A stretch of 52,669 nt of DNA from CAZISM01 sp964541895 (GTDB lineage: Bacteria > Zhuqueibacterota > Zhuqueibacteria > Residuimicrobiales > Residuimicrobiaceae): positions 1-52,669 of the forward strand of contig CAZISM010000027.1 in NCBI GenBank assembly GCA_964541895.1. Reading direction: 5' to 3'. The notes beneath the pieces are model-generated. The model worked only from the letters and a program-made list of their open reading frames with translations, did no database searches and had not been told where the DNA came from. The translations under genes and the position numbers were made by a program. Shown here one piece after another: positions 8,782 through 23,293 of this stretch; position 1 is the stretch's first letter, and the number at the start of each line of letters is the position of its first letter.

Positions 8782-9174
8782 CTAGTTTTTAATGTGCAAG
8801 GCAATGCCGCGCAATCCGTCTTTGACCACGGTATTGGCCAGCTCATCCAATGAGAGCAGATCCCGTTTAGTGATAAAGGAAAGAACCATGGAGAGGTTGA
8901 CGCCCGACAGCACGCGCACGTGCTCATGATCCTTGGCCGTTGCCACCGCTACGTTCCAACAGCTGCCGCCTTTCAAGCTGGCCATGATGAGAACGCCGTC
9001 CTGTTGCTCCTCCGGTGCGTTGATGAGGGCCAGCAGCCTGGCGCTTATTTCCGCCACCGACATGTTGTTTACGACCAGGGCATGCAGCCCTTCGTCCAGC
9101 CCCATAATGCCGCGAACGGCTTCGATGAGGGCGTCGCCGATCGGTCCGTGGGTTAATAATATGGCATGTTTCAT
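8782..9174 (-). CDS. PTS mannose-family EIIA component
   Basis: A 130-residue cytoplasmic phosphocarrier. The N-terminus MKHAILLTHGPIGDAL contains the active-site His of mannose-class EIIA (His 9). The rest (MASLKGGSCWNVA, LSGVNLSMVL) follows the family pattern. The start codon overlaps the hprK stop (ATGA), and EIIB follows 23 bases later, so the three genes are translated from one message. With HPr kinase next door, it could report the phosphorylation state to metabolism. Confidence 0.92.
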   Translation of the reverse strand: MKHAILLTHGPIGDALIEAVRGIMGLDEGLHALVVNNMSVAEISARLLALINAPEEQQDGVLIMASLKGGSCWNVAVATAKDHEHVRVLSGVNLSMVLSFITKRDLLSLDELANTVVKDGLRGIALHIKN

Positions 9175-10142
9175 GTGTGGTCCTGAGATTGATCCGGAGG
9201 TTGCATTTTGCTCATCAGCCGCTCGTTGAATTCCCGTGCGGCGTGTTCTCCGTGCTGTTTCAGTTTATGGTTGAGCGCCACGACCTCGGCGATGACGGTG
9301 AGATTCTTGCCGGGAAGGATGGGCAGCACCACCATGGGGATCTGCAGCCCGAGAAGGTCCCGCGCCTGTTCGTCGACGCCGATCCGTTCGTATTCGCGTT
9401 TTTCATCAAACCGTTCCAGATGCAGCACAATCTGTATCTGCTTTTTGCCGCGGATGGCGCGGATGCCGAACATGCGGCGCACGTCGATGATGCCCAGTCC
9501 GCGGATCTCCATGTGGTGGGTGAGCAATTTGCTCGGCGCCCCTTCGATGCGATTGAGTCCGCCTTTGGTGATGTGCACAACGTCATCGGCCACGAGCTGA
9601 TGACCCCGCTCCACCAGGTCCAGGGCCAGTTCGCTTTTTCCGATGGCGCTTTCGCCCGTAATCAGCATGCCGACGCCATAGACATCCACCATCGAACCGT
9701 GCAGGATGGTCTGGGGGGCAAACACCTGATCGAGGTATTCGCTGAGATGGTGGATCAGGGCGGTGGTGCTGAGCGGCGTTCGGAACAGCGTGATGCCGTT
9801 GCGGTTGGCCACCTCGATCATCTCCTGAGGCGCCCGATTGCTGTTGGTCAAAATAATACACGGCAGGTCAAAGCCTAATACCGTGGAAATGGTCTTGAGC
9901 CGTTCATCCCCATAGAGGGTGTTCAGATAACCGATTTCGGTGTTCCCCATGATCTGGATGCGCCAGTAGGTAAACACCTCGACGAACCCGCTCAAGGCGA
10001 GGCCGGGCCGGTGCAATTCCCGTTCGCGGATCTTGCGCGGAAAACTCGCCGTGTGGTTTATAATTTCGAGGGAAGCCTGGCGATAGTTGTCCTGGTAGAG
10101 CTGCTCGACGGTGATGCTGGAGGGTGTAGAGTATGTTTCCAT
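9171..10142 (-). CDS. hprK: HPr kinase/phosphorylase
   Basis: HprK phosphorylates HPr on a Ser (with ATP) and removes the phosphate again, linking PTS activity to energy state. Visible: a P-loop GESAIGKS followed by ELALDLVERGHQLVADDVV, and the HprK signature MEIRGLGIIDVRRMFG. A receptor-like N-terminal domain occupies about residues 1-125. I start at ATG 10142 because an AGGA box lies six bases ahead; an upstream in-frame GTG (10166) lacks one. The gene overlaps EIIA by four bases. HprK of this kind occurs outside Firmicutes in many Gram-negative lineages with incomplete PTS. Confidence 0.95.
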   Translation of the reverse strand: METYSTPSSITVEQLYQDNYRQASLEIINHTASFPRKIRERELHRPGLALSGFVEVFTYWRIQIMGNTEIGYLNTLYGDERLKTISTVLGFDLPCIILTNSNRAPQEMIEVANRNGITLFRTPLSTTALIHHLSEYLDQVFAPQTILHGSMVDVYGVGMLITGESAIGKSELALDLVERGHQLVADDVVHITKGGLNRIEGAPSKLLTHHMEIRGLGIIDVRRMFGIRAIRGKKQIQIVLHLERFDEKREYERIGVDEQARDLLGLQIPMVVLPILPGKNLTVIAEVVALNHKLKQHGEHAAREFNERLMSKMQPPDQSQDHT

Positions 10143-10200
10143 TTGAGTTCCTGCCAACCGCTCCACGCCGGCAGGGGCAGGGCGGGAGACGGTGAATGAG

Positions 10201-10232
10201 TCAAGCCCCGGAACGCGGGTCCCGGGGCTTGA
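10201..10232 (-). other. Strong GC-rich hairpin between hpf and hprK
   Basis: TCAAGCCCCGG and CCGGGGCTTGA pair perfectly (11 bp, 10-base loop) six bases after the hpf stop. No T-run follows. It may partly stop transcription or protect the hpf message end, lowering hprK/PTS expression relative to hpf. Confidence 0.6.
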
Positions 10233-10237
10233 GTTGA

Positions 10238-10552
10238 TTATATGGATTCAGCTATTCGTTCTTTATCGAACTCGTGCAATTTTTCCTTATAGCGTTTTAA
10301 TTGTCGCTCCATTTTTTCGACCGCCAGATCGATGGATTTATACATGTCTTCGCTTTTTTCCACAACCGCCAGCCGGGTGCCGTACACCTTGGCCACCAGC
10401 TCGGCTACCTGTTCCTGTTTAACATAATCCAAGATGATTTCGATGTCCAGGATACCCTCGTAATATCGTTTCAGCTTGGTGACTTGTTCCTCGGCATGTG
10501 CTTTCAACCGTTGCGATGGTTTAAAATGACGAGCGGTAAAGGTAATACGCAT
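10238..10552 (-). CDS. hpf: Ribosome hibernation promoting factor, short form
   Basis: A 104-residue protein of the HPF/YfiA (RaiA) family that binds the 30S decoding region and silences ribosomes in stationary phase. It begins MRITFTARHFKPSQRLKAHAEEQVTKLKRYY and has the beta-alpha-beta-beta-beta-alpha layout with the basic helix MERQLKRYKEKLHE. It lacks the C-terminal dimerisation domain of long HPF, so 100S formation would follow the short-form mode. It precedes hprK as in several other phyla; the first codon follows an AGGAGGCTGTT box. Confidence 0.93.
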   Translation of the reverse strand: MRITFTARHFKPSQRLKAHAEEQVTKLKRYYEGILDIEIILDYVKQEQVAELVAKVYGTRLAVVEKSEDMYKSIDLAVEKMERQLKRYKEKLHEFDKERIAESI

Positions 10553-10610
10553 AACAGCCTCCTATTCATTGGTACGCGGATGGTTGAGCTTTGCCATCTA
10601 TTCTGGTATT

Positions 10611-11576
10611 CTAGTCATCACCTCCTGTCCGTTTCGTTCGTTGCTGCGCACGCGGGTGCGCCAGTCGATACACCTGTTTTAAACGTTCCGCTGATACATG
10701 GGTGTAAATTTGTGTGGTAGTCAAGCTGGTGTGACCAAGAAGTTCCTTGACTGAAAGGATGTCGGCGCCGGCATCCAGCAAATGCGTGGCAAAGCTGTGC
10801 CGCAACGTGTGCGGGTGCGCCTTGTCCGGATCCGCAATTTGCATGATATAATGCCGTATCAGATGAGCCATCTGCTGCCGGCTGAAAGGCAGGCCATCAG
10901 GTCGGACCAGTACGAAATCGTCCGGCGTCAGTTCGCGTTTTTCCAGGTCGGCTCGTTCCTGCAAAAATCGCTGCAACGCCGCCGCCGCATGTGACCCCAA
11001 AGGTAGCAAACGTACTTTTTGACGTTTACCCAACACCCGGATTACGCCCTCCTGAAAACGAATATCGCGTAATCGCAAACCGATGGCCTCTGATATTCTA
11101 ACCCCGGTGGCGTAAAAAAGTTTCAATATCAGCTGATCGCGGCGTCCGGCCCATTCTTCCACCGCCGGCTGCTGCAAAAGGCGGCGCACTTGCGCGGTCG
11201 TCAAAAAATCCGGCAGCCGTTTCGCCGCGCGCGGCGAGCGGATGTTAAGGGCCGGGTTGACGGCCAGTATCTTTTCCCGCACCAGGTATTTGGCAAAACC
11301 GCGCAGGCTGGCCAGTTTGCGGCGAACGCTGACGGCATCATATCGATTATGCACCAGACTCGACAAAAAACCGCGCACGGTCTCTTTGCTGAAATGGACG
11401 GTATCGACGTTTTCCAGGTGGTACGCGAGCGCCAGGAAGCGATGGTACTGGTCCAGGTCGTTGCGGTAAGCCTCTATCGTATGTACGGAACTGTTCCGTT
11501 CCACCTGCAGGTAGCGCAGGTAGTTGTTCATCCATACCGTAAAAGAATTCGCCAGCGTGTTCTTCATGCGTTCCAA
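10611..11576 (-). CDS. xerC: Tyrosine recombinase, XerC/XerD type
   Basis: A 321-residue site-specific recombinase, most likely resolving chromosome dimers at dif. The SAM-like N-terminal domain (about 10-100) is followed by the catalytic domain with the full residue set: Arg in ATGVRISEAIGL, Lys in LGKRQKVR, HTLRHSF (His, Arg), LGHTSL (His) and the nucleophile Tyr in TTTQIYTHV. It starts just inside the end of the topoisomerase-like gene (13-base overlap), matching the common topA-xer order. XerC and XerD cannot be separated with confidence by reading alone, so the symbol is provisional. Confidence 0.92.
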   Translation of the reverse strand: MERMKNTLANSFTVWMNNYLRYLQVERNSSVHTIEAYRNDLDQYHRFLALAYHLENVDTVHFSKETVRGFLSSLVHNRYDAVSVRRKLASLRGFAKYLVREKILAVNPALNIRSPRAAKRLPDFLTTAQVRRLLQQPAVEEWAGRRDQLILKLFYATGVRISEAIGLRLRDIRFQEGVIRVLGKRQKVRLLPLGSHAAAALQRFLQERADLEKRELTPDDFVLVRPDGLPFSRQQMAHLIRHYIMQIADPDKAHPHTLRHSFATHLLDAGADILSVKELLGHTSLTTTQIYTHVSAERLKQVYRLAHPRAQQRTKRTGGDD

Positions 11577-13084
11577 AGTTGCATTTGAGACGGATCAAAG
11601 CTGCTCTGACACTGCGGACATACCCAGGTCAGAGTGCCATCCCGGCCGACGGTTTCATTCAAATGGCCCTGCCGGCACTTGGGACACACGGTGCCGGTCG
11701 GACGGTCCCAGCTGCGAAATCGGCATTGTGGATAACGACTGCAGCCATAAAAGGCGCGACCCTGCTTGGTCTGTCGTTCCACCACCCGGCCGGTGCACTG
11801 GCTTTCCGGGCACGCCACGGCCGTAGCCAGCGCCTGCGTGTACCGGCATGCCGGGTATCCCGAACAGGACTGGAATCGACCATATGGGCCGGCCCGGGTC
11901 ACCAAGGTTCTGCCGCAGTGCGGACAGTGATCGCGACCAGGTGACGTGTGCTTTTCAGCTACGGCGATCGACATCACCGAGCGCAGGCCCTGGTCGGTCA
12001 GTCGCCAGCCGCGCGCCGTTTCTTCGATCAGGCGCCGCTCCTGCAGGGCCAACAGCCGGTTGAAAAAATCCGTGGCCGTCGTCCGCTCGACAGCGTTAAA
12101 TTCCGTATACAGTTCAGCGCCGCTGCACTCGGTCGACGGCGTCGATAACGGCTCGGCCAGCACCTGCAGCAATTCCAGCGAATCGCCCTTTTTAATTTCC
12201 GCGCCATGGCGGTGATCCAGGCCGTCACGCCCGCCCTGGTGCTGCCATGGCAACGATTGCAGAAAACCGCGAGAGAGTATCTCCTCCCCCTCTGACGCAA
12301 ACAGGTAGCGCTTTTTCGGACCGGCGCTGACGATGATGGAGGTGCTGCGCACGACGGCCGACGCCATTTGCGATGCCATCGCCCGTTCCCAGATTCGGGT
12401 ATACGCCACGGCCACATCCGTCGTCAGCTTTTTTTTCATCTTTTTGGGAGTCCAGGACGGTTGCGTGGGACAGAGGCGGATGTCATCGCCTTTCACAGGT
12501 TTGAAGGTGCGTACCTGCCGGGAGACATAGGACGCCTCATAATGATCGGCGATCCATTCCCGGGCTTGCCTGTACCATAGAGTCGGTAACGGCTGAAGAC
12601 CATAGCCCAGAGCGGTCACCAGCGGTGTCTCATCGTTCTGCTGCGCGAGCAACCGCTGCAGGTCGTGCTCGAGGATGGTTCGGTTCATGGTAATGGCCGG
12701 GTCCAGATACCATTCCACGACCGACATCGGCGGACCGGGGATGATTTCCTTCTCACGACTGCTGATGCGGTCAACCGTATAGCTCTGCTGCTTCAGATCC
12801 AGCACCACGGCCTCCACTCGCGCTTTGTCCAGCATATGGCCCGGCGCGTTCTGCCATTCCTGCAAAGGCACCGTGAACGCCGGATACCCCGGTTTGCGCA
12901 AGCGCGCTTCGATACGCCAGTTTCTGATGCCGTGAAACAAACCCTGCTCACGGCGGAGCAGAAATTTCAACAGCGATTCTGTTGACGCATCGAACGGCGT
13001 GTTCATCACGAATCGTACAGTTTTCTCAATGGGATAGTCGATTTGTGGTAAATTGGAAATAACCGGCCGAGGCATTTTGCTCAA
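11564..13084 (-). CDS. Topoisomerase-I-like protein lacking Toprim domain and catalytic tyrosine
   Basis: It occupies the normal topA place (after smg, before xer) but has only 506 residues. The first recognisable segment (STESLLKFLLRREQGLF...NWRIEARL, about 34-62) corresponds to the QSVALRLIxERE...YWxIxA stretch that comes after Toprim in TopA, so the Toprim domain is absent; smg lies directly upstream, leaving no room for it. Where TopA has GLITYMRTDS, this has PLVTALGYGL (154-163), an Ala at the nucleophile position. RIWERAMASQM (230-240) matches the following helix. The C-terminus keeps three Cys4 topoisomerase zinc ribbons (from about residue 385). It probably binds DNA without cutting it. 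The start overlaps smg by 59 bases; an internal ATG at 13006 is an alternative. Confidence 0.8.
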   Translation of the reverse strand: MSKMPRPVISNLPQIDYPIEKTVRFVMNTPFDASTESLLKFLLRREQGLFHGIRNWRIEARLRKPGYPAFTVPLQEWQNAPGHMLDKARVEAVVLDLKQQSYTVDRISSREKEIIPGPPMSVVEWYLDPAITMNRTILEHDLQRLLAQQNDETPLVTALGYGLQPLPTLWYRQAREWIADHYEASYVSRQVRTFKPVKGDDIRLCPTQPSWTPKKMKKKLTTDVAVAYTRIWERAMASQMASAVVRSTSIIVSAGPKKRYLFASEGEEILSRGFLQSLPWQHQGGRDGLDHRHGAEIKKGDSLELLQVLAEPLSTPSTECSGAELYTEFNAVERTTATDFFNRLLALQERRLIEETARGWRLTDQGLRSVMSIAVAEKHTSPGRDHCPHCGRTLVTRAGPYGRFQSCSGYPACRYTQALATAVACPESQCTGRVVERQTKQGRAFYGCSRYPQCRFRSWDRPTGTVCPKCRQGHLNETVGRDGTLTWVCPQCQSSFDPSQMQLWNA

Positions 13085-13493
13085 AATCGAGCACCACCAT
13101 CACGATCAGATCCTGCATGTCCTGCACATCGAGACTGGGCAACTTCATGTTGACCGCGCGCTCGATGATGGACTCCATATCGTCGTCGTTGAGGATGTCC
13201 AACTCGCGAAGGTGAAAAAGATAACTGAACGCTTCCGGAGAGATGGCGCTGCGTTCGGAATCGTTCAAATGCCGCCACACCGGTCGGGGGACACTGGATG
13301 CCTTACTCTTGACCAGACGGTCAATGGTCTCGCCGTGGTTGACCAGCCAGACCATAGCTGCGGAAATATCATCTTCAGAAAAACCCCGTTCCAGCAAAAT
13401 ATCCATTATCAACTGCAAATCGATGTTGTCAAATGAAGTATCGCGGATTTCCCGAATCACATAAGCTATTATTTCTAATATTCTTTTATTCAT
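13026..13493 (-). CDS. smg: DUF494/Smg family protein
   Basis: A 155-residue cytoplasmic helical protein matching Smg (DUF494): the N-terminal ILEIIAYVIREI, followed by GFSEDDISAAMVWLVNH and a helical C-terminal half (DMQDLIVMVVLDFE). Its function is unknown in all bacteria, though it is commonly found beside topA or dprA. Here it precedes the topoisomerase-like gene, with the two frames overlapping, and lies 74 bases after secA. Its first codon follows a GGGATG purine stretch. Confidence 0.8.
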   Translation of the reverse strand: MNKRILEIIAYVIREIRDTSFDNIDLQLIMDILLERGFSEDDISAAMVWLVNHGETIDRLVKSKASSVPRPVWRHLNDSERSAISPEAFSYLFHLRELDILNDDDMESIIERAVNMKLPSLDVQDMQDLIVMVVLDFEQNASAGYFQFTTNRLSH

Positions 13494-13567
13494 CCCAATC
13501 TCCTGCGGCAGGAGCGACCGCCGTCCTTACATTGCAATATATAAAAAAAACGCTCAAAGTCAAGTGC

Positions 13568-19753
<6,186 letters not shown>

Positions 19754-19803
19754 AGTGCAATTCCTTGTATCCTGTACCGCCTCACGGAAGGAGGCCTTGA
19801 GGT

Positions 19804-19908
19804 CCTAAACGTTTGCGCCGCTCGCTTCGGCCGTATGCAGTTATACGTCGCACGAAGAGCGGCGTTCCAATTTATTGCGGGCACGGATATCGAAGCGAGG
19901 GCTTTAGG
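19804..19908 (-). promoter_or_regulatory. Structured secA leader with alternative stems
   Basis: In the 180 bases between nusB and secA, read on the minus strand, arm 1 (19908-19891: CCTAAA...CTCGCTTCG) and arm 3 (19829-19804: CGAAGCGAG...TTTAGG) can pair, 9 plus 6 bp. Arm 2 (19863-19853: GCCGCTCTTCG) can instead pair with arm 3 (CGAA, a 2-base bulge, GAGCGGC). The two foldings exclude each other, as in an attenuator or sensing leader. It ends about 50 bases before the secA start. Confidence 0.5.
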
Positions 19909-19933
19909 ATGAATCCACCGACTCGCCCGCCGT

Positions 19934-20416
19934 CTACAGGGCGTCCGGCTCCTCGCCGTCTTTCAGCCCGCGGCCGACTTTGATAAGCCGGTTATGATCT
20001 TTCAAATCCAGAAGGATCGCATCGAGAATGCCATTGACGAACCGGCTGCTCTGTTCGGTGGAATAGCATTTGCTCAATTCGATCGCTTCATCTATGGAGA
20101 CTTTGGGCGGGATATCCCAAAAATATACAAATTCACAAATAGCCATGCGCAGGATGATCCGATCCACGGTGGCGATTCGCTCGAAATCCCAGTTCGCCGC
20201 ATAGGTTCGAATATAGTTATCCAGTTCGCCCTGGTGCTCCAGGGTTTTCTCGATATGCAGACGGGTGAACGCTTGTACCGTGTCGTCCCTGTCGTGAAAG
20301 GAAAACAGGTCTTTCATGACCTGATCCACCGAATGGCTGGAGTATTCCATGGCGTACAGGCCCTGCAGCGCCAGTTCGCGCGCCTTGCGACGCGAACCCG
20401 GTGGAGACATTTCCAT
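19934..20416 (-). CDS. nusB: Transcription antitermination factor NusB
   Basis: NusB binds boxA RNA with NusE (S10) and supports antitermination of rRNA operons. The product of about 160 residues is all-helical: SRRKARELALQGLYAMEY at the N-terminus, then WDFERIATVDRIILRMAICEF and SIDEAIELSKCYSTEQSSRFVNGILD, the family's best conserved stretch. I start at ATG 20416, which lies 28 bases after the ilvE stop; a longer in-frame reading exists but runs into ilvE and adds no family sequence. It is followed by the structured leader of secA. Confidence 0.94.
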   Translation of the reverse strand: MEMSPPGSRRKARELALQGLYAMEYSSHSVDQVMKDLFSFHDRDDTVQAFTRLHIEKTLEHQGELDNYIRTYAANWDFERIATVDRIILRMAICEFVYFWDIPPKVSIDEAIELSKCYSTEQSSRFVNGILDAILLDLKDHNRLIKVGRGLKDGEEPDAL

Positions 20417-20444
20417 CGGCTCGTCGTCGTTTTGAGTGAAGGAG

Positions 20445-21371
20445 TTACTGGACGTAATCATGCCAACCGTAGATGTCGTCACACTCACCGGCGATATACT
20501 GAAAATATCTGCTCTGAATTTTTTCCGTGAGAGGGCCACGCCGGCCCGCGCCGATCGGATAACGGTCGATGGAGCGGATAGGCGAAACCTCTGCGGCGGT
20601 ACCGGTGAAAAAAATCTCATCAGCGATGTAGAGCATTTCGCGTGGTATCGACTGTTCCTTCACCGGCCATTTCAATTCTTCGGCGATCGTCAGCACGCAG
20701 TTTCGCGTAATGCCGGGCAAAATGCTGTTGGACAAGGGCGGCGTATGGATCACGCCGTCCCGAATGACAAAGATATTCTCTCCGGACCCTTCGCTGACAT
20801 AGCCCTGGCTGTCCAGAGCGATGGCTTCGGTATACCCGTTGGTCACGGCCTCCATTTTCATCAGCTGCGAGTTCATATAGTTCGAGCCGGCTTTGGCCAT
20901 GCTGGGCATGGTGTTGGCGCTGAGACGGTTCCAGGACGACACGCAGACATCGACGCCCTGCGTGATCGCTTCTTCGCCCAAATAACGCCCCCAGTTGAGA
21001 GCGCCGATCACGACGTCCACGGGACATTTGACCGGATCCACGCCGAGCGTGTTGTAGCCGCGAAACGCAATCGGCCGCAAATAGGCGGAGCGCAGTTGAT
21101 TCACCTTGATGACGTTTCGGCAGGCGGCCATGATCTCGTCCTGCGAATAGGGAATCGGCATGCGATAGATACGCGCCGAGTCCATCATACGGCGGATATG
21201 ATCAGCCAGGCGAAAGATGCTGGGGCCTTTCGGCGTGTTATAACAGCGGATCCCCTCAAACACGCTCGAACCATAACTCACTACATGGGACATGACGTGG
21301 ATGGTCGCGTCCTTCCAGGGGATGAGCGTGCCGTTCATCCATAGTTGGCCTTGCTCGTCTCTAGGATCCAT
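20445..21371 (-). CDS. ilvE: Branched-chain amino acid aminotransferase
   Basis: A PLP-dependent class IV (fold type IV) aminotransferase of 308 residues, acting on Val, Leu and Ile. The start at 21371 (MDPRDEQGQLWMNG) follows AAGGAG at good spacing. The PLP lysine is in MAKAGSNYMNSQL, and ALDSQGYVSEGSGENIFVI is the class IV signature. SHVVSYGSSVFEGIR near the N-terminus is the dimer/substrate part. It lies 44 bases after recJ. No other branched-chain genes are near. Confidence 0.95.
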   Translation of the reverse strand: MDPRDEQGQLWMNGTLIPWKDATIHVMSHVVSYGSSVFEGIRCYNTPKGPSIFRLADHIRRMMDSARIYRMPIPYSQDEIMAACRNVIKVNQLRSAYLRPIAFRGYNTLGVDPVKCPVDVVIGALNWGRYLGEEAITQGVDVCVSSWNRLSANTMPSMAKAGSNYMNSQLMKMEAVTNGYTEAIALDSQGYVSEGSGENIFVIRDGVIHTPPLSNSILPGITRNCVLTIAEELKWPVKEQSIPREMLYIADEIFFTGTAAEVSPIRSIDRYPIGAGRRGPLTEKIQSRYFQYIAGECDDIYGWHDYVQ

Positions 21372-21415
21372 ATCAGATCTCTCCTTGTTTTCGTATCCAT
21401 CGTTGCGCGCCGGGG

Positions 21416-23113
21416 CTAGCGGATATCCTTGGCGCGCAGTTGAATGCCCTTGCGTCCCATCCATTCGTTTTCTTCAATAACAAAGGCGAGGTCGATGCCG
21501 CTCTCGCCGGAGCGGACGCGATAGGCCAGGTCGCCCATACCGAAACCGATCACATCAAAGACATGATCGTGTTGGCGCACCTTGAATTTGAGATGGTTGG
21601 AGCCCACCAGCGACGGCGAGCCCACCACCTGCAGTTTCTTGCTTACAAAAACCGGCCGCATGTTCTGCGGGCCGAACGGCGCAAAATAGCGCAACAATTT
21701 CAGAAACATGGCATCGATCTCCGCCAGGGTGATCTCGGCGTCGATGGTCAGTTTGGGCACCAGCTGTTCGTCGCGTAGACGGGTGCCGGCGATCTCTTCA
21801 AACCGGGATTTGAACTCGTTAATATTCTCTTCCTGGATCGACAAACCGGCGGCGTATTTGTGGCCGCCGTACCCGATGAGCAGATCCTCGCACGCTTTGA
21901 GCGCGTCATGCAAATCAAATCCTTCGATGCTGCGCGCCGACCCTTTGCCGACGCCGTTCTCGATGGATATCAGCACCGTCGGCCGATAGTATTTTTCCAC
22001 GACGCGGGAAGCGACAATGCCGATCACGCCCGGGTGCCAGCCGCGCTGATGAAGAACCAGGGAACGGGTCTGGGACTGATCAAAGGATTGCTGGACCATG
22101 CTCAGCGCCTGCCGAAAGGTCTCTTCATCCACATTTTTGCGATGCCGGTTTTCCTGCTCCAGCACTTCGGCGATTTGCCGCGCTTCGATGCTGTCATTGG
22201 TCGTCAGCAAACGCACCGCCCGCTCGGCGTCCCCCATCCGCCCCACCGCGTTGATGCGCGGCGCGATGATGAACACAACATGGCCGGTGCTGATCTCTTT
22301 GCCCGCCAGCCCCGCCACCTCCAGCAGGGCGTTGAGGCCGATGTTCTCGCTCTCGTTCAGCTTTTCCAGACCGACCTTGACAAAGATGCGATTTTCATCC
22401 ACCAGCGGCACAATGTCCGCGGCGGTGCCGATGGCCACCAGTTCGTGATAGTTGTCCAGAATCGACAGATCGATGCCCATGCGCAGCAGCAGGCCCTGAC
22501 ACAATTTGTAGGTCACGCCGACGCCGGCCAGTTCCTTGAACGGATAGGGACAATCCGTCCGTTTTGGATCCAGCAGCGCCACGGCGTTGGGCAGCGTCGG
22601 GCCCGGTTCGTGGTGGTCGCACACCAGCACTTCCATGCCCATGGCCTTGGCGAGATCGACCTCCGCATGCCCGGTGATGCCACAGTCCACGGTCACAATC
22701 AGATTGGTGCCCTGTTCCCTGGCCGCTTCGATGCCCTGCTGGGAGAGGCCATAGCCCTCCAACTGCCGGTCAGGGATATAATAGCGCACATCAACCCCCA
22801 ACTCTTTCAGGATCAGGTAAAGGAACGAAACCGATGTAATTCCGTCCACATCATAGTCGCCATAGATCAGGATTTTTTCTTCTGCCAGAATGGCTTTGCG
22901 CAGGCGATCCACCGCTCGATCCATATCCTTCATGATGAACGGATCGTACAGATGCGAGAGGTTGGGTTTGAAAAATCTGCGCGCACTGTCGAAATCGCGG
23001 ACACCGCGGCGCAACAGCATTTTGGCAATCACTCTGGGAACACGTATATTTTCAGAGAGGGCGTGTACTTCATCCGCTGAAAATTCGTTCACGATGTCCC
23101 ATCTTAAATCCAT
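21416..23113 (-). CDS. recJ: Single-stranded-DNA-specific exonuclease RecJ
   Basis: RecJ degrades single-stranded DNA 5' to 3' in recombination and repair. The 565-residue protein has the DHH phosphoesterase motifs IYGDYDVDG (I), TVDCGI (II), CDHHEPG (III) and the DHHA1 GYGGHKYAAGLS, followed by an OB-like C-terminal domain (residues about 460-560). Length fits. It is encoded just downstream of rnpB, with a 180-base gap that holds a hairpin. Start ATG follows a GGGAG box. Confidence 0.96.
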   Translation of the reverse strand: MDLRWDIVNEFSADEVHALSENIRVPRVIAKMLLRRGVRDFDSARRFFKPNLSHLYDPFIMKDMDRAVDRLRKAILAEEKILIYGDYDVDGITSVSFLYLILKELGVDVRYYIPDRQLEGYGLSQQGIEAAREQGTNLIVTVDCGITGHAEVDLAKAMGMEVLVCDHHEPGPTLPNAVALLDPKRTDCPYPFKELAGVGVTYKLCQGLLLRMGIDLSILDNYHELVAIGTAADIVPLVDENRIFVKVGLEKLNESENIGLNALLEVAGLAGKEISTGHVVFIIAPRINAVGRMGDAERAVRLLTTNDSIEARQIAEVLEQENRHRKNVDEETFRQALSMVQQSFDQSQTRSLVLHQRGWHPGVIGIVASRVVEKYYRPTVLISIENGVGKGSARSIEGFDLHDALKACEDLLIGYGGHKYAAGLSIQEENINEFKSRFEEIAGTRLRDEQLVPKLTIDAEITLAEIDAMFLKLLRYFAPFGPQNMRPVFVSKKLQVVGSPSLVGSNHLKFKVRQHDHVFDVIGFGMGDLAYRVRSGESGIDLAFVIEENEWMGRKGIQLRAKDIR

Positions 23114-23260
23114 ATTCGATTAACTCCCTTTGCTCGGCTTGTGAACCAAAAGATCGAACCACGCCTGCGCACGACCAACTGACCCCGCCTTTACCGGACA
23201 GGCCCGGCTGTTACGATACGTGTCCGACACACAACGTCCTGGAGTAAGCGGATATCAGGC

Positions 23261-23283
23261 AGCCACCGCAGAGCGCGGTGGCT
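23261..23283 (-). terminator. Hairpin just beyond the rnpB 3' end
   Basis: AGCCACCGC / GCGGTGGCT (9 bp, 5-base loop) begins 10 bases after the RNase P RNA. No T-run follows on the minus strand, so it may be a 3'-end processing signal or an incomplete terminator between rnpB and recJ. Confidence 0.45.
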
Positions 23284-23293
23284 GTCCGAAATT

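Noticed and set aside
11564..13084. Frameshift as the reason for the missing Toprim domain
   Set aside because: The upstream sequence is occupied by the intact smg gene and then secA; no Toprim-like frame exists nearby.
20417..20620. N-terminal extension of NusB
   Set aside because: The extra codons overlap ilvE and do not match the family.
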